From the NCBI GenBank assembly GCA_050633625.1, contig JBOEGW010000003.1:372001-436000 (forward strand): 64,000 bases of DNA. Direction: 5' to 3'. Made by a program: the position numbers and the translations under genes. Positions 1-9,200 of the stretch are shown here, piece by piece. The notes under the pieces were generated by a model. The model had not been told where the DNA came from. It ran no database searches and saw nothing but the letters and a program-made list of their open reading frames with translations. Each line of letters begins with the position of its first letter. Position 1 is the first letter of the stretch. Source of the DNA: JBOEGW01 sp050633625. Its GTDB lineage: Bacteria > Pseudomonadota > Alphaproteobacteria > Rhodobacterales > Rhodobacteraceae.

Positions 1-70
1 GGCTCCCAAGAGTTTCGGTGCCCGCTTCTGGGTCAATCAGGCGCGCGTTGAGGAAGGTTGTTGTTGTCAT
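1..70 (-). CDS. pyrC: dihydroorotase, N-terminal fragment (runs off the window)
   Basis: Only the first 23 codons are in the window. The reading begins MTTTTFLNARLIDPEAGTET, which resembles the start of bacterial class I dihydroorotases, where the beta-strand before the metal-binding HxH motif carries an NARLIDP-like stretch. Dihydroorotase cyclises carbamoyl-aspartate to dihydroorotate, the third step of pyrimidine synthesis. The ATG overlaps the stop of the preceding membrane protein gene (ATGA), so it is probably translationally coupled. The pyrB gene 2.1 kb upstream on the same strand supports the identity. The catalytic residues lie outside the window. Confidence 0.8.
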   Translation of the reverse strand, partial: MTTTTFLNARLIDPEAGTETLGS

Positions 71-594
71 GAATGTGCCTTCAATGCGGAAGCCTCGATT
101 TGAGCGGAGGCAATTTTCTGCGCGATGTCCCCATCAAGAAGTCGATCGAAACTCAGGGCATCGGTTTCAGTATTGCGCAGGATCAATGCGCCAAGGGGAC
201 CGTCGCGATATTCGATTTCGGTATCGCGCGACAGGGGCAGAGCGAAATCATAGGGACCAATCAACGACAAGGCCCTTTGATCCGTGAGCGCAAAGCGGGT
301 CGCCCCATCGCGCGCCCGCGCACGGCGGCGTTCGAGATAGGTCATGTTGAGGCCCACAAATGTCGCGAAGGCGGCCATGACGACCAAACCAAAAGGCGCG
401 AAGGTCAGGGGGGAGCCAGTGGGGATCACCGTCATTAGGGCAAGCGCCGCCATGAAGAAAGTGACGGTCGTTACCCCCATAGCGCCAAGCCATATCCAGC
501 CATTGCGGCTGACCGCACGCCCCGGTGCGGGCGCGCCTTCCCAGAGCAGGGTTTCGCCCGTTTCAAGAAGGTCGTTTATGGTTTTTCGGGCCAT
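67..594 (-). CDS. small membrane protein, PH-like (bPH) type, in the pyrB-pyrC operon
   Basis: A 175-residue protein of unknown function. After a soluble start (ETLLWEGAPAPG, residues about 13-24) come two hydrophobic segments (about 33-57 and 63-87), then a soluble C-terminal half opening with an FALTDQRAL motif near residue 101. This layout, a [GD]E.LLW.G start, a membrane hairpin and an LT..RA strand, matches small bacterial PH-like membrane proteins. The two genes upstream share it, so the three look like paralogues. The 71-base gap before it is the largest within the operon, and its stop overlaps the pyrC start. Such proteins have sometimes been labelled as aspartate carbamoyltransferase because of the neighbouring pyrB; nothing in the sequence supports that. 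Confidence 0.8.
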   Translation of the reverse strand: MARKTINDLLETGETLLWEGAPAPGRAVSRNGWIWLGAMGVTTVTFFMAALALMTVIPTGSPLTFAPFGLVVMAAFATFVGLNMTYLERRRARARDGATRFALTDQRALSLIGPYDFALPLSRDTEIEYRDGPLGALILRNTETDALSFDRLLDGDIAQKIASAQIEASALKAHS

Positions 595-665
595 TGGATA
601 TGCCTTCGTCTGGGGCGGATCGCTCTGTTGCGCTCAACTTAGCGGCGCGGGGCGGATTTCACAAT

Positions 666-1238
666 CTAACTCGTTTTTGCTTTGGCTGTTTGTGTCGTCG
701 CGGTCTTGTTGGTGAGGTTGTGCATGAGCTGATACACTTCTAAGCCATCTTTGATGCGTTCAAACCCATCAGGAACGGTTTTGCGTTTCAAGGTGCTGGA
801 ACCAAACGACAACAGGCGCACGGTTTTTTCGCTGAAATACACGGACGGCGGTTTGGCGTTTTCAAGCGTAATGTTGCGGGCCTCAGCCAGAACGACGGTT
901 TTGAAAACGAAAGCCCCTCGGCGCGCGAGCGCGATGACGGCGCGGTGGCTTGTGAGCGCATAATAGCTGCGCCTTGCGCGCAGGGTGTCTGCCATCAGTG
1001 GGATTGTGAATAGGCAGAACCCGACAACGGCCACAATGCTGATCAACCCGGCCTGTTCCAAGCGCCCGGACATTATGCTCGCGATGAGCGTGACCGTCGA
1101 AATCACAAGCACAACAAAGCCAAACACAACGTCACGCGCCCGGTAGAGCGGCAAGAAAAACCCTTGATCTGGGCGACCATGCCAGATCAGTTTTTCGTCT
1201 GGTTCAATCAGCGCGGGCCAATCTGGCGCTTTTGTCAT
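666..1238 (-). CDS. small membrane protein, PH-like (bPH) type, second paralogue
   Basis: A 190-residue protein with the same plan as its neighbours: DEKLIWHGRPDQG near residues 14-26, two hydrophobic segments (about 36-54 and 62-85), then YYALTSHRAVIAL and a mainly beta-strand-like tail ending in a Thr/Lys/Ala-rich stretch. The start overlaps the stop of the upstream gene (positions 1235-1238, ATGA). The PH-like assignment comes from the architecture and from the LT..RAV motif shared with both neighbours. It probably sits in the inner membrane with the C-terminal domain facing the cytoplasm. Function is unknown; placement in a pyrimidine operon suggests co-expression rather than catalysis. 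Confidence 0.8.
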   Translation of the reverse strand: MTKAPDWPALIEPDEKLIWHGRPDQGFFLPLYRARDVVFGFVVLVISTVTLIASIMSGRLEQAGLISIVAVVGFCLFTIPLMADTLRARRSYYALTSHRAVIALARRGAFVFKTVVLAEARNITLENAKPPSVYFSEKTVRLLSFGSSTLKRKTVPDGFERIKDGLEVYQLMHNLTNKTATTQTAKAKTS

Positions 1239-1648
1239 GTGCCACCGCTTTCGATCATGCGTTTCACTTCTTTTGGATCGGCTTGATATTTGAGCATGTA
1301 TTTATCGCCGGTTTTTGTCACGATCTGCGCTGCGGAAAAGATTGTGTTCACCTTGTCGATATCGGCACGGGAGATACGCACTCCAGCCGGCGAAACCACC
1401 GCCCGCTCGGTGAGAAGCCACGTCATACCGACCTGCTCGGACGCGACATAAAACCCGCGAACGGCAATCGCAGCGATCCCGCCTACGGCGCCCGTCCACG
1501 GAAACGGGTTGCCGATGACCATCAAGATCGCAACGCCCCCAACGGCGGCAATCAAGGCAAGGATAATATGCTCTTTGATGTAGGTGGATCTGTCGCCGGT
1601 AAAGCTGGCGAGGAGTGTTTCGCCGTCAGCAAGGGTTGGATGTGTCAT
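1235..1648 (-). CDS. small membrane protein, PH-like (bPH) type, first paralogue
   Basis: A 137-residue protein if started at the ATG at 1648, whose codon overlaps the stop of the upstream gene (ATGA); a longer in-frame reading adds 17 unlikely residues. It has DGETLLASFTGD near the N-terminus, a hydrophobic hairpin (about 22-45 and 49-68), and then WLLTERAVVSPAGVRIS followed by a strand pattern ending in an LKYQADPKEV helix. The last part resembles the final strand and helix of PH-like folds. It is a diverged paralogue of the next two genes. Function unknown. Confidence 0.75.
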   Translation of the reverse strand: MTHPTLADGETLLASFTGDRSTYIKEHIILALIAAVGGVAILMVIGNPFPWTGAVGGIAAIAVRGFYVASEQVGMTWLLTERAVVSPAGVRISRADIDKVNTIFSAAQIVTKTGDKYMLKYQADPKEVKRMIESGGT

Positions 1649-2187
1649 AGGAGGGTCCACAAAATAAGGGCCAGAGCGAGTAACGCCCCGGCGGTGCACG
1701 TTAGGATGCGCCAGGGAAAGCGCATCGGCTCGCTGGCGGCTATTGGTGCAATAGTTCCTTGTGCGGGGAACGTGAGGGGCGTCACCGGCGCAAGATCAAA
1801 CGGGTTTTCCAGCCGCGCGACAAACCGCAAGGGCTTTGATGGCGACAGGCGACCGGACGAGGCTGGTAAGGCGCTTGCAAACACGAGCGCCACCGCACCA
1901 GTGAGGTGTTCAAGATGTGCTGCATCCGCACCAAGCGTCATCCCGTGTGCGTCAGACAGATAGGAGGCAAGCCCCACGCCCGCTAAATCCTCAACCTCAA
2001 ACACTTCAACATGCTGGGCGATCACCTGATCAACCCCAAGCGCCGCCAGCATTGGCCATTCGGATTGAGCTTGTTCCAGTGTTTTTGGTGGGATCCAGCT
2101 GGGCAACTCATCAGGCGGTACGTCCAAGGCAAACACCCAAACTGTGCGTGTATCAGCACGATCAGGCAGTGTGAGCGGATCGGTCAC
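1645..2187 (-). CDS. conserved hypothetical protein with C-terminal membrane anchor
   Basis: A 180-residue protein directly downstream of pyrB, overlapping it by four bases (2184-2187). The first 155 residues are soluble and rich in Leu, Pro and acidic residues (for example VWVFALDVPPDEL near 16-28); the last 20 or so (ILTCTAGALLALALILWTLL) form a single transmembrane segment at the extreme C-terminus, so the protein looks tail-anchored with a cytoplasmic N-terminal domain. No catalytic motif is recognisable. Its position between pyrB and three PH-like membrane proteins suggests it belongs with that membrane set. Function unknown. Confidence 0.7.
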   Translation of the reverse strand: MTDPLTLPDRADTRTVWVFALDVPPDELPSWIPPKTLEQAQSEWPMLAALGVDQVIAQHVEVFEVEDLAGVGLASYLSDAHGMTLGADAAHLEHLTGAVALVFASALPASSGRLSPSKPLRFVARLENPFDLAPVTPLTFPAQGTIAPIAASEPMRFPWRILTCTAGALLALALILWTLL

Positions 2188-3146
2188 ACCATCACGCCTT
2201 CTGCCTCCGCCGCCCGCGCGGCTTTAAGGTTTTGCGCCAAGAGATCCATTGCCGCCATCCGAACCGCGACGCCCATTTCAACCTGCTCTTGGATCACTGA
2301 GCGGTTGATGTCATCCGCAATCACCCCGTCAATTTCGACGCCCCGGTTCATTGGCCCTGGGTGCATGACAATCGCGTCTTCCTTTGCAAAGGCGAGCTTT
2401 TCTGCGTCCAGCCCATACCGATGGTAATATTCACGTTCGGAGGGAATGAAGCCGCCGTCCATGCGTTCGCGTTGAAGGCGCAGCATCATCACAACATCGG
2501 CGTCTTTCAGGCCCGCGCGCATGTCATCATAGACCTCGACGCCGAATTGATCGATCTGGCCGGGCATCAAGGTGGGTGGGCCAACAAGACGCACACGATT
2601 CTCCATTTTCCCGAGCAAAATCAGATTGGAGCGCGCAACGCGTGAATGGGCGATATCGCCGCAAATGGCAATCGTGAGGCGATGCAGCCTGCCCTTTTCG
2701 CGCCGGATTGTGAGGGCGTCGAGAAGCGCTTGAGTTGGGTGCTCATGGCGCCCATCGCCCGCGTTGAGCACCGCGCAGTTCACCTTTTCGGCCAGCAAGT
2801 TCACAGCGCCCGAATGCGGGTGACGCACCACCAACAAATCCGGGTGCATCGCGTTCAGGGTCAGGGCGGTGTCGATCAGGGTTTCGCCCTTTTTGATTGA
2901 GGACGCCTGCATCGCCATATTCATCACATCCGCGCCAAGCCGCTTTCCCGCCAGCTCAAAACTCGCCTGTGTGCGGGTTGAGTTTTCGAAAAACATGTTG
3001 ATTTGCGTCAACCCATCAAGGGTATCTGATCGTTTCATCGGCGAGCGGTTCAGCTCGACGTAGCGATCAGCAAGGTCCAACACGGAGGTGATTTCGGTGG
3101 GGTGAAGTGGCTCGATCCCCAGCAGGTGTTTTTGACGAAACGACAC
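2184..3146 (-). CDS. pyrB: aspartate carbamoyltransferase catalytic chain
   Basis: Joins carbamoyl phosphate to aspartate to give carbamoyl-aspartate, the committed step of pyrimidine synthesis. The carbamoyl-phosphate loop FENSTRTQASFEL and the GRHEHPTQALLDAL motif are both present, as are the VARSNL helix and the MHPGPMNRGVEI segment near the C-terminus. The GTG at 3146 was chosen as start because a GAGGAG Shine-Dalgarno lies about seven bases upstream and the protein then begins VSFRQKHLLGIEPL at 320 residues, the usual length; a longer reading from 3206 would cross the likely promoter. No regulatory chain gene (pyrI) is nearby. It heads an operon with four small proteins and pyrC. Confidence 0.95.
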   Translation of the reverse strand: MSFRQKHLLGIEPLHPTEITSVLDLADRYVELNRSPMKRSDTLDGLTQINMFFENSTRTQASFELAGKRLGADVMNMAMQASSIKKGETLIDTALTLNAMHPDLLVVRHPHSGAVNLLAEKVNCAVLNAGDGRHEHPTQALLDALTIRREKGRLHRLTIAICGDIAHSRVARSNLILLGKMENRVRLVGPPTLMPGQIDQFGVEVYDDMRAGLKDADVVMMLRLQRERMDGGFIPSEREYYHRYGLDAEKLAFAKEDAIVMHPGPMNRGVEIDGVIADDINRSVIQEQVEMGVAVRMAAMDLLAQNLKAARAAEAEGVMV

Positions 3147-3170
3147 AACGCTCTCCTCGTGCTTTGGTGC

Positions 3171-3199
3171 GTTATAAAAAGCGGCGCGCGCGGGGGCAA
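3171..3199 (-). promoter_or_regulatory. candidate sigma-70-type promoter of pyrB
   Basis: Read on the minus strand, TTGCCC (3194-3199) and TATAAC (3171-3176) are separated by 17 bases. TATAAC matches five of six -10 positions and TTGCCC four of six -35 positions. A transcript would start near 3164, leaving a short leader of about 18 bases before the GTG, so no attenuator leader is present. Confidence 0.45.
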
Positions 3200-3241
3200 G
3201 CGCCATGGACGCGGCGCAGTCGGGGGCGTAGTTTGGCGGCT

Positions 3242-4093
3242 ATGGAATCGGCGTCAGATATTTCGATGGATTGGCATCAGGCGAAAGCGCTGCTCGAATG
3301 GTATGTCGAGTTGGGCGCGGTGGATGCCATCGGTGACACCCCCGTCAACTGCTATGAGCTGGCGCAAGAAGCGCCCAAACCTGCCGCGCTGCAAACCCGC
3401 GCGTCAAAGGCTGGCCCCCCCGCAGCTGCCCCAAACGCCTCTGTTGCCTCAGCGCCGGACGCGAAAGAGGCCAAAGGGGCTCAAACCGCGGAACTCGTGG
3501 CGCAGGCAACGGCGCTGGCGGCTAAAGCGAACAGCCTTTCCGCGTTGCGAGACGCGCTTGAGGGCTGGGACGCCTTTCCGCTCAAACGCGGCGCGCGGCA
3601 ATTCGTTTTCTCAGATGGCATCCCCGGTGCCCGGGTGATGGTGCTGGGTGAAATGCCCGGTCCTGAGGAAGAACGCGCAGGCGTCCCGTTTTCGGGCGCT
3701 TCGGGCGCGTTGCTTGACAAAATGCTGGCCGCGATTGGCCGCGATCGCACATCGGAAGCACCCGGCGCTGCGGTTTACCTGGCCAACACCTTGCCCTATC
3801 AGCCCCCAGCGCGCCGTAGCCCAACGGCGGATGAAATCGACATGATCCGACCGATTGTGGCGCGACATATCGAGTTGGCTGAGCCGGATGTCGTCATCTT
3901 GATGGGCAATATCGCTTGTCAGGCCATGTGGAAACGCAGCGGTATTTTGCGAATGCGCGGCACATGGGGCGAGGCGGCTGGGCGTCCGGCGATTGCCATG
4001 GCCCACCCCGGATATTTGCTCAAGACCCCCGCCGCGAAACGCGAAGCTTGGGCGGATTTATTGGCTGTTCAGGCGAAGTTGAAACAAGGATAG
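3242..4093 (+). CDS. uracil-DNA glycosylase family protein (family 4-like)
   Basis: A 283-residue protein. The C-terminal 200 residues carry family 4 uracil-DNA glycosylase motifs: GEMPGPEEE (motif 1), PFSGASGALLDKML, a YLANTLPY strand, and AHPGYLLKTP (the motif with the catalytic-loop histidine). The first 90 residues are Ala/Pro-rich and probably flexible. The four cysteines that bind an iron-sulfur cluster in archaeal and Thermus family 4 enzymes are not in their places: the region before GEMPG has no Cys pair and the usual CRPP is YQPP. Expected role is removal of uracil from DNA. The ATG at 3242 was preferred over 3107 because the earlier start runs into pyrB. It lies five bases before moaB. 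Confidence 0.85.
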   Translation: MESASDISMDWHQAKALLEWYVELGAVDAIGDTPVNCYELAQEAPKPAALQTRASKAGPPAAAPNASVASAPDAKEAKGAQTAELVAQATALAAKANSLSALRDALEGWDAFPLKRGARQFVFSDGIPGARVMVLGEMPGPEEERAGVPFSGASGALLDKMLAAIGRDRTSEAPGAAVYLANTLPYQPPARRSPTADEIDMIRPIVARHIELAEPDVVILMGNIACQAMWKRSGILRMRGTWGEAAGRPAIAMAHPGYLLKTPAAKREAWADLLAVQAKLKQG

Positions 4094-4097
4094 GGTC

Positions 4098-4640
4098 ATG
4101 AGCCGCATTGACGAAACCAAAGAGTTCATTCCTGTGCGCATTGCTGTGATGACTGTGTCTGATACGCGGTCGTTGGCCGAGGATCGGTCGGGCGACACGC
4201 TTGTGGCGCGCCTTGAGGCAGCCGGGCATCATCTTGCGGATCGGACCATCATCAAGGACGAACGCGGGGAGATTGCTGATCAGTTGCGCGCTTGGAGTTT
4301 GGACCCCGAGATTGATGTCATTTTATCAACCGGCGGCACCGGGCTGACGGGGCGCGATGTGACGGTTGAAGCGCATAGAGACGTGTATGAAAAAGAAATC
4401 GAGGCCTTCGGCACGGTCTTCACGATGGTCTCGATGAAGAAGATTGGCACCTCCGCTGTGCAATCGCGCGCCACAGGGGGCGTTGCGAATGGCACGTATC
4501 TGTTTGCCTTGCCCGGCTCCACGGGTGCTTGCAAGGACGCATGGGACGACATTTTGCAAGCACAGCTTGATTATCGGCACGCCCCTTGCAACTTCGTCGA
4601 AATTTTTCCGCGTTTGGACGAACATAAGCGACGGAAATAA
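4098..4640 (+). CDS. moaB: molybdenum cofactor biosynthesis protein MoaB
   Basis: A 180-residue MoaB/MogA-type protein of molybdenum cofactor synthesis, acting at the molybdopterin adenylylation step (the family includes active MogA-like members and E. coli MoaB, whose role is unclear). The molybdopterin-binding core STGGTGLTGRDVT is clear, preceded by VMTVSDTRS near the N-terminus and followed by FALPGSTGACKDAWDDI. Length fits the family. It starts five bases after the glycosylase gene, so the two form a transcription unit, with no obvious functional link. It ends about 100 bases before the efflux operon. Confidence 0.93.
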   Translation: MSRIDETKEFIPVRIAVMTVSDTRSLAEDRSGDTLVARLEAAGHHLADRTIIKDERGEIADQLRAWSLDPEIDVILSTGGTGLTGRDVTVEAHRDVYEKEIEAFGTVFTMVSMKKIGTSAVQSRATGGVANGTYLFALPGSTGACKDAWDDILQAQLDYRHAPCNFVEIFPRLDEHKRRK

Positions 4641-4668
4641 TCCGCTCATACGTTTTATCTCGTAACGG

Positions 4669-4730
4669 GGTTGTCACCACTTGGCGATTGTCAGCCTGCA
4701 AAGGCCGGGGCAAGGTGACAGCAGACAACC
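4669..4730 (+). promoter_or_regulatory. mutually exclusive inverted repeats in the leader of the efflux operon
   Basis: GGTTGTC (4669-4675) can pair with GACAACC (4724-4730), while the overlapping TGTCACC (4672-4678) can pair with GGTGACA (4714-4720). The two pairings share bases and so exclude each other. They sit just before the Shine-Dalgarno and ATG (4744) of the RND adaptor gene. They could be a repressor operator or an RNA switch; no regulator gene is adjacent. Confidence 0.4.
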
Positions 4731-4743
4731 AAACGAGGTCTAT

Positions 4744-6219
4744 ATGCGGTTTCTCACGCGCAGCCTGATGGGGCTTTTTCTGACGGCACTTACGATTGGC
4801 CTGATCGCCTTCGCCGCGTTTTTGGTGCGCGGCGCTGTTGAAACCCGCATGGCGCAAGAAAGCCGGGCGATGCCTGCGCGCGAAAGAGTGTACTCGGTGC
4901 GCGTTGTCGGGCTTGCCCCCGATGCTGTCGCGCCGGTGCTTGAGGCATTTGGGGAGGTGCGCTCGCGCCGGGAGCTTGAAATTCGCATGAAGGTTGGCGG
5001 CAGTGTCGTCGCTTTGGGGGCGCAATTTGAGGACGGTGGCGTTGTGCGCGCAGGCGACATGCTGCTGGAGGTGGATGATACCGACTTAAAGGACGCTTTG
5101 GCCTTGGCTGAGGCGAGCGTTTCAGAGGCGCAAGCCGAGGCGGATGATGCGCGGGCGGCAGAGCTTATTGCGCGCGATGATTTGGCGGCAGCTGAGAAGC
5201 AACATGCGCTGCGCGTTGCTGCCTTAGAGCGGCAAAACAACCTGCTGGAACGGCGTGTGGGCACCGAAAGCACTGTGGAAACCGCCGCACTCGCGGAAAG
5301 TGCCGCAGAGCAAGCTGTGCTCGCAAAACGTGGCTCTTTGCGGACGGCAACAGCGCGCGTGGCGCAGGCGGCCACGTCGCTTGAGCGCGTCATCATTGCC
5401 CTTGAAGAAGCGCAACGCCGTTTGAATGAAGCGCACGTAACAGCGGATTTTTCCGGCACTTTGGCCGATGTGACAGCGGCGCAGGGGCGGCTTGTGACAG
5501 CGAATGAACAAGTTGCGACATTGGTGGATCCGGATCGTTTAGAGGTGTCGTTTCGCCTGTCCACCGCACAGTATGCGCGCCTTTTGGACGAGAACGGCGA
5601 CCTGATCCGTGCGGATGTGGCGGCAAAGCTTGCTGTCGCTGGGGTTGATCTCATAGCGCCGGGCGCAATTGCGCGCGAAAGCGCGGCGGTGGGCGATGGG
5701 CAAACCGGGCGGCTTATTTATGCGACACTTGACGGCGCGCGCGGGTTTCGGCCTGGCGATTTCGTGAGTGTGGAAATTCGCGAGCCGGTCTTGGACGGCG
5801 TGGCGCTGGTGCCCGCCTCTGCGGTGAGCAGCGCGGCAACGGTTTTGGTCCTGGGCGAGGAAGACCGGCTTGTGGAACACCCAATTGAGGTGTTGCGCCG
5901 TCAGGGCAACGAGGTGTTGGTCAGAGTTGGTGCGCTCGCCGGGCGCGAGATTGTGGCAGAGCGCAGCCCGACCTTGGGAGCGGGCATTCGTATTCGCCCC
6001 ATTCGTGACGCAGATACCGTGACCCCGGAGGCCGCAAACACTGCCCCAGCGGGGGCCGATTTGATTGAGCTGGATGCCGCGCGCCGGGCACGGTTGATCG
6101 CCGCGATTGAACGCGCACCTATCCCTGACGATGCCAAAGAGCGGATTTTGACCCAACTCGCTGAACCGATGGTTCCTGCCCGTATGGTGGAACGTATCGA
6201 AAGCCGGATGGGGGGCTAG
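4744..6219 (+). CDS. RND efflux periplasmic adaptor (membrane fusion protein)
   Basis: A 491-residue HlyD/AcrA-type adaptor expected to bridge an inner membrane RND pump and an outer membrane channel. An N-terminal hydrophobic segment (residues about 8-26) anchors it. It is followed by the first lipoyl half (VGGSVVALGAQFEDGGVVRAGD), a long Ala/Glu/Leu-rich helical hairpin (about 110-225), the second lipoyl half (HVTADFSGTLADV) and beta-barrel domains. The ATG at 4744 has GAGGT upstream; the reading from 4681 is leader sequence. It ends three bases before the pump gene. A TolC-like gene is not in the window. The substrate cannot be read from the sequence. Confidence 0.88.
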   Translation: MRFLTRSLMGLFLTALTIGLIAFAAFLVRGAVETRMAQESRAMPARERVYSVRVVGLAPDAVAPVLEAFGEVRSRRELEIRMKVGGSVVALGAQFEDGGVVRAGDMLLEVDDTDLKDALALAEASVSEAQAEADDARAAELIARDDLAAAEKQHALRVAALERQNNLLERRVGTESTVETAALAESAAEQAVLAKRGSLRTATARVAQAATSLERVIIALEEAQRRLNEAHVTADFSGTLADVTAAQGRLVTANEQVATLVDPDRLEVSFRLSTAQYARLLDENGDLIRADVAAKLAVAGVDLIAPGAIARESAAVGDGQTGRLIYATLDGARGFRPGDFVSVEIREPVLDGVALVPASAVSSAATVLVLGEEDRLVEHPIEVLRRQGNEVLVRVGALAGREIVAERSPTLGAGIRIRPIRDADTVTPEAANTAPAGADLIELDAARRARLIAAIERAPIPDDAKERILTQLAEPMVPARMVERIESRMGG

Positions 6220-6222
6220 ACC

Positions 6223-9200
6223 ATGGCAGCCATGCGCGCACCTTCTGCAGCGGCGAAGGGCATTTTGTCCTACTTCACACGCCATGCGACCGTCGCCAAC
6301 TTGTTGTTGGTGGTCTTGATCGCCGCTGGGGTCTTCGCCTATCCGCGTATGCGCGCACAATTCTTCCCTGATGTTGTGGTCGACGATGTTCGGGTCTCTG
6401 TGGCCTGGGAGGGCGCAGGCGCTGAGGACGTGGACACCGGCATCGTGCAGGTGTTGGAGCCAACCTTGATGACGGTCGATGGGGTCACGGCGAGTTCGTC
6501 GCGCTCCAGCGAGGGGCGCGCGTCTATTCAGCTTGAGTTTGAACCGGGTTGGGACATGGCGCAGGCGGCGGCGGATGTGGAAACGGCGGTGGATGGGGTG
6601 AGCAATCTGCCCGACAGTGCCGACGACCCGGTGGTGCGCCAAGGCGGATGGCGCGACAGGGTGACAGATGTGGTGATTACCGGGCCGGTTGGCGTGGATC
6701 AACTGGCCCGATTTGCGGATGAAATGGTCGCGAGGCTGTTTGACGCAGGGGTGACACAAGCCACGATCCGCGGGGTTCTCGCGCCGCAAACCATGGTTGA
6801 GGTCAGCACCGCCTCCCTTGTTCAAAACGACATTACGATGGCGGAAATTGCCACCGCGATTGCCGCTGAGGCCGACACAAGTCCGGCTGGGGATTTGGGG
6901 TCTGGTACAGCGCGCGTTCGGTCCGGTGTGGCGAAACGATCACCCGAGGATCTGGCGGGGATTGTGCTGCGCAGTGACGACGATGGGCATGCGCTCACAA
7001 TTGGAGATGTGGCGACGCTTTCGGTGCAAGGGATTGATCGGGGGCGCGCCTTTTTTGTAGCTGGCAATCCGGCGGTGACGATGACAGTGACGCGGGCGGC
7101 GCGCGGCGATGCGATCAAGATGCAGGCCGCTGTAGAAGATGCGGCGCGCGATGTCATGATTTCGCTGCCTGAAGGGGTTGAGATTGATTTGATCCGGGCG
7201 CGCTCTGAGGTCATCACAGGACGCTTGGATATCTTGTTGAAAAACGGATTGTCGGGTTTAGCCTTGGTGGTCGTGTTGTTGTTTTTGTTTCTCAACGCAC
7301 GCATTGCGGTTTGGGTGGCGGCTGGGATTCCGGTGGCGATGACGGCGGCGATTGCCTTGATGTTTGCCTCCGGCTTAACGATCAACATGATCTCTCTTTT
7401 TGCGCTGATCATCACGTTGGGGATCGTGGTGGACGATGCGATTGTGGTGGGTGAACACGCCGATTTTCGCGCGCGAAAATTGGGCGAGGACGCGGTGACA
7501 GCTGCGGAAAACGCAGCCCGGCGCATGTGGCCTCCGGTGTTTTCAGCTACACTCACGACGATTATCGCGTTTTTCGGACTGACGGCGATTGGCGGACGGT
7601 TCGGGGATTTGATTTCTGACATTCCGTTTACTGTCATCGTGGTGTTGCTGGCGTCGCTCGCTGAGTGTTTCTTGATCCTGCCGAACCATATGTCGCACGC
7701 TTTAGCCCACACGGACAAAGACCACTGGTATGACTGGCCATCGCGGCAGGTGAACCGGGGATTTGAGTTTGTGCGTGACGGTGTGTTCCGCCCGTTGATC
7801 CGGATTGTGATCAAGGCACGCTACCCGGTGATGGCGCTGGCGCTTGTCGCCTTAGCCTCTCAGGCGGCGTTGTTTATCCGGGGCGATGTCCCGTTTCGCT
7901 TTTTCAACGCGCCCGAACAAGGCACTGTGACGGCGAATTTTTCGATGGTGAACGGCGCCACGCGCACGGATACGCTGGCGATGCTGGACGACGTGCAGAC
8001 CACTGTCATTTCGGTCGCCAATCGGCTTGAGGCAGAACATGGGGTCAATCCTGTGACCTATTTGCTCGCAGAAATTGGTGGATCTTCCGGGCGCGGACTG
8101 GCCTCCGCAGAAGACAAAGACGCCGATCTTCTTGGGTCAATTTCGATTGAATTGATTGATGCCGACAGCCGCCCCTATTCGAGCTTCGCTTTTGTCAGCG
8201 AGTTGCAAGACGCGATGCCAAAATCGCCCCTTCTGGAAGAACTGACTTTTCGAGGCGGGCGCTTTGGCCCCGGTGGCGATGCGCTGGATATTCAACTAAC
8301 AGGGGCACAGGCGCAAACTCTCAAGAATGCCGCAGAGGATTTGAAAAACACGCTCGCGCAATATCCGGAAATCTCTGCTCTTGAAGATAGCCTTGCCTAT
8401 GACAAGGAAGAACTGGTTTTGCAGTTGACCCCACAAGGCCAAGCGCTTGGGTTCACCATTGATGGGATTGGCCGAGTGTTGCGCAACCGATTGGCGGGGA
8501 TCGAAGCGGCGACCTATCCAGACGGAATGCGTTCGGCGTCGATCCGGGTGGAAATGCCGGAAGGAGAACTGAGCGCGGAATTTTTGGAACGCAGTCAAAT
8601 GCGCAGCCCGACAGGGGCCTATGTGAACCTGGCGGATATCGTGACCATCACGTCAAACACCGGGTTTTCCACGGTGATCCGCGAAAACGGGCTGCGTGTT
8701 GTGTCGGTGACGGGCGATCTGGATGAAGACGACGCAGCGCGAAGCGAGGAAATCCAAGCGGCGCTTGAGGAAGACATTTTGCCAAGCCTCGCGGAAAACT
8801 ACGGCATTGAGTACAAAATGGCAGGGCTGTCGGAGCAACAAGACGAATTCCTTTCCGGCGCCATGACGGGATTGGTGCTCTGCCTTGTTGGAATTTACCT
8901 TACTTTGGCTTGGATTTTCTCCAGTTGGGCGCGTCCAGTTGTCGTAATGGCGATCATTCCTTTTGGCCTTGTCGGGGCGATCTTGGGCCATTTTGCTTGG
9001 GGAATTTCTTTGTCGATGTTCTCAATCGTCGGATTGATCGGCATGGTCGGGATCGTGATTAACGACAGCATTGTCTTGGTCTCAACCATTGATGAATACG
9101 CCGAGGATCGGGGGCTATTCCCCGCGATTGTGGATGCGGCCTGTGACAGGTTGCGGCCGGTATTCTTGACGACGGCCACTACGGTATTGGGCCTGACGCC

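Noticed and set aside
4740..5654. A 304-residue Ser/Arg/Ala-rich frame on the minus strand
   Set aside because: It is antisense to the efflux adaptor; the Ser/Ala/Arg richness reflects the reverse complement of Ala/Glu-rich helices.
5539..6825. A 428-residue open frame on the minus strand
   Set aside because: It lies antisense to the RND adaptor and pump genes, which have clear family motifs. Its composition (rich in His, Arg and Cys) is typical of antisense frames in GC-rich DNA.
6822..7814. A 330-residue open frame on the minus strand
   Set aside because: It is antisense to the RND pump and rich in Ser, Thr and Arg without recognisable motifs.
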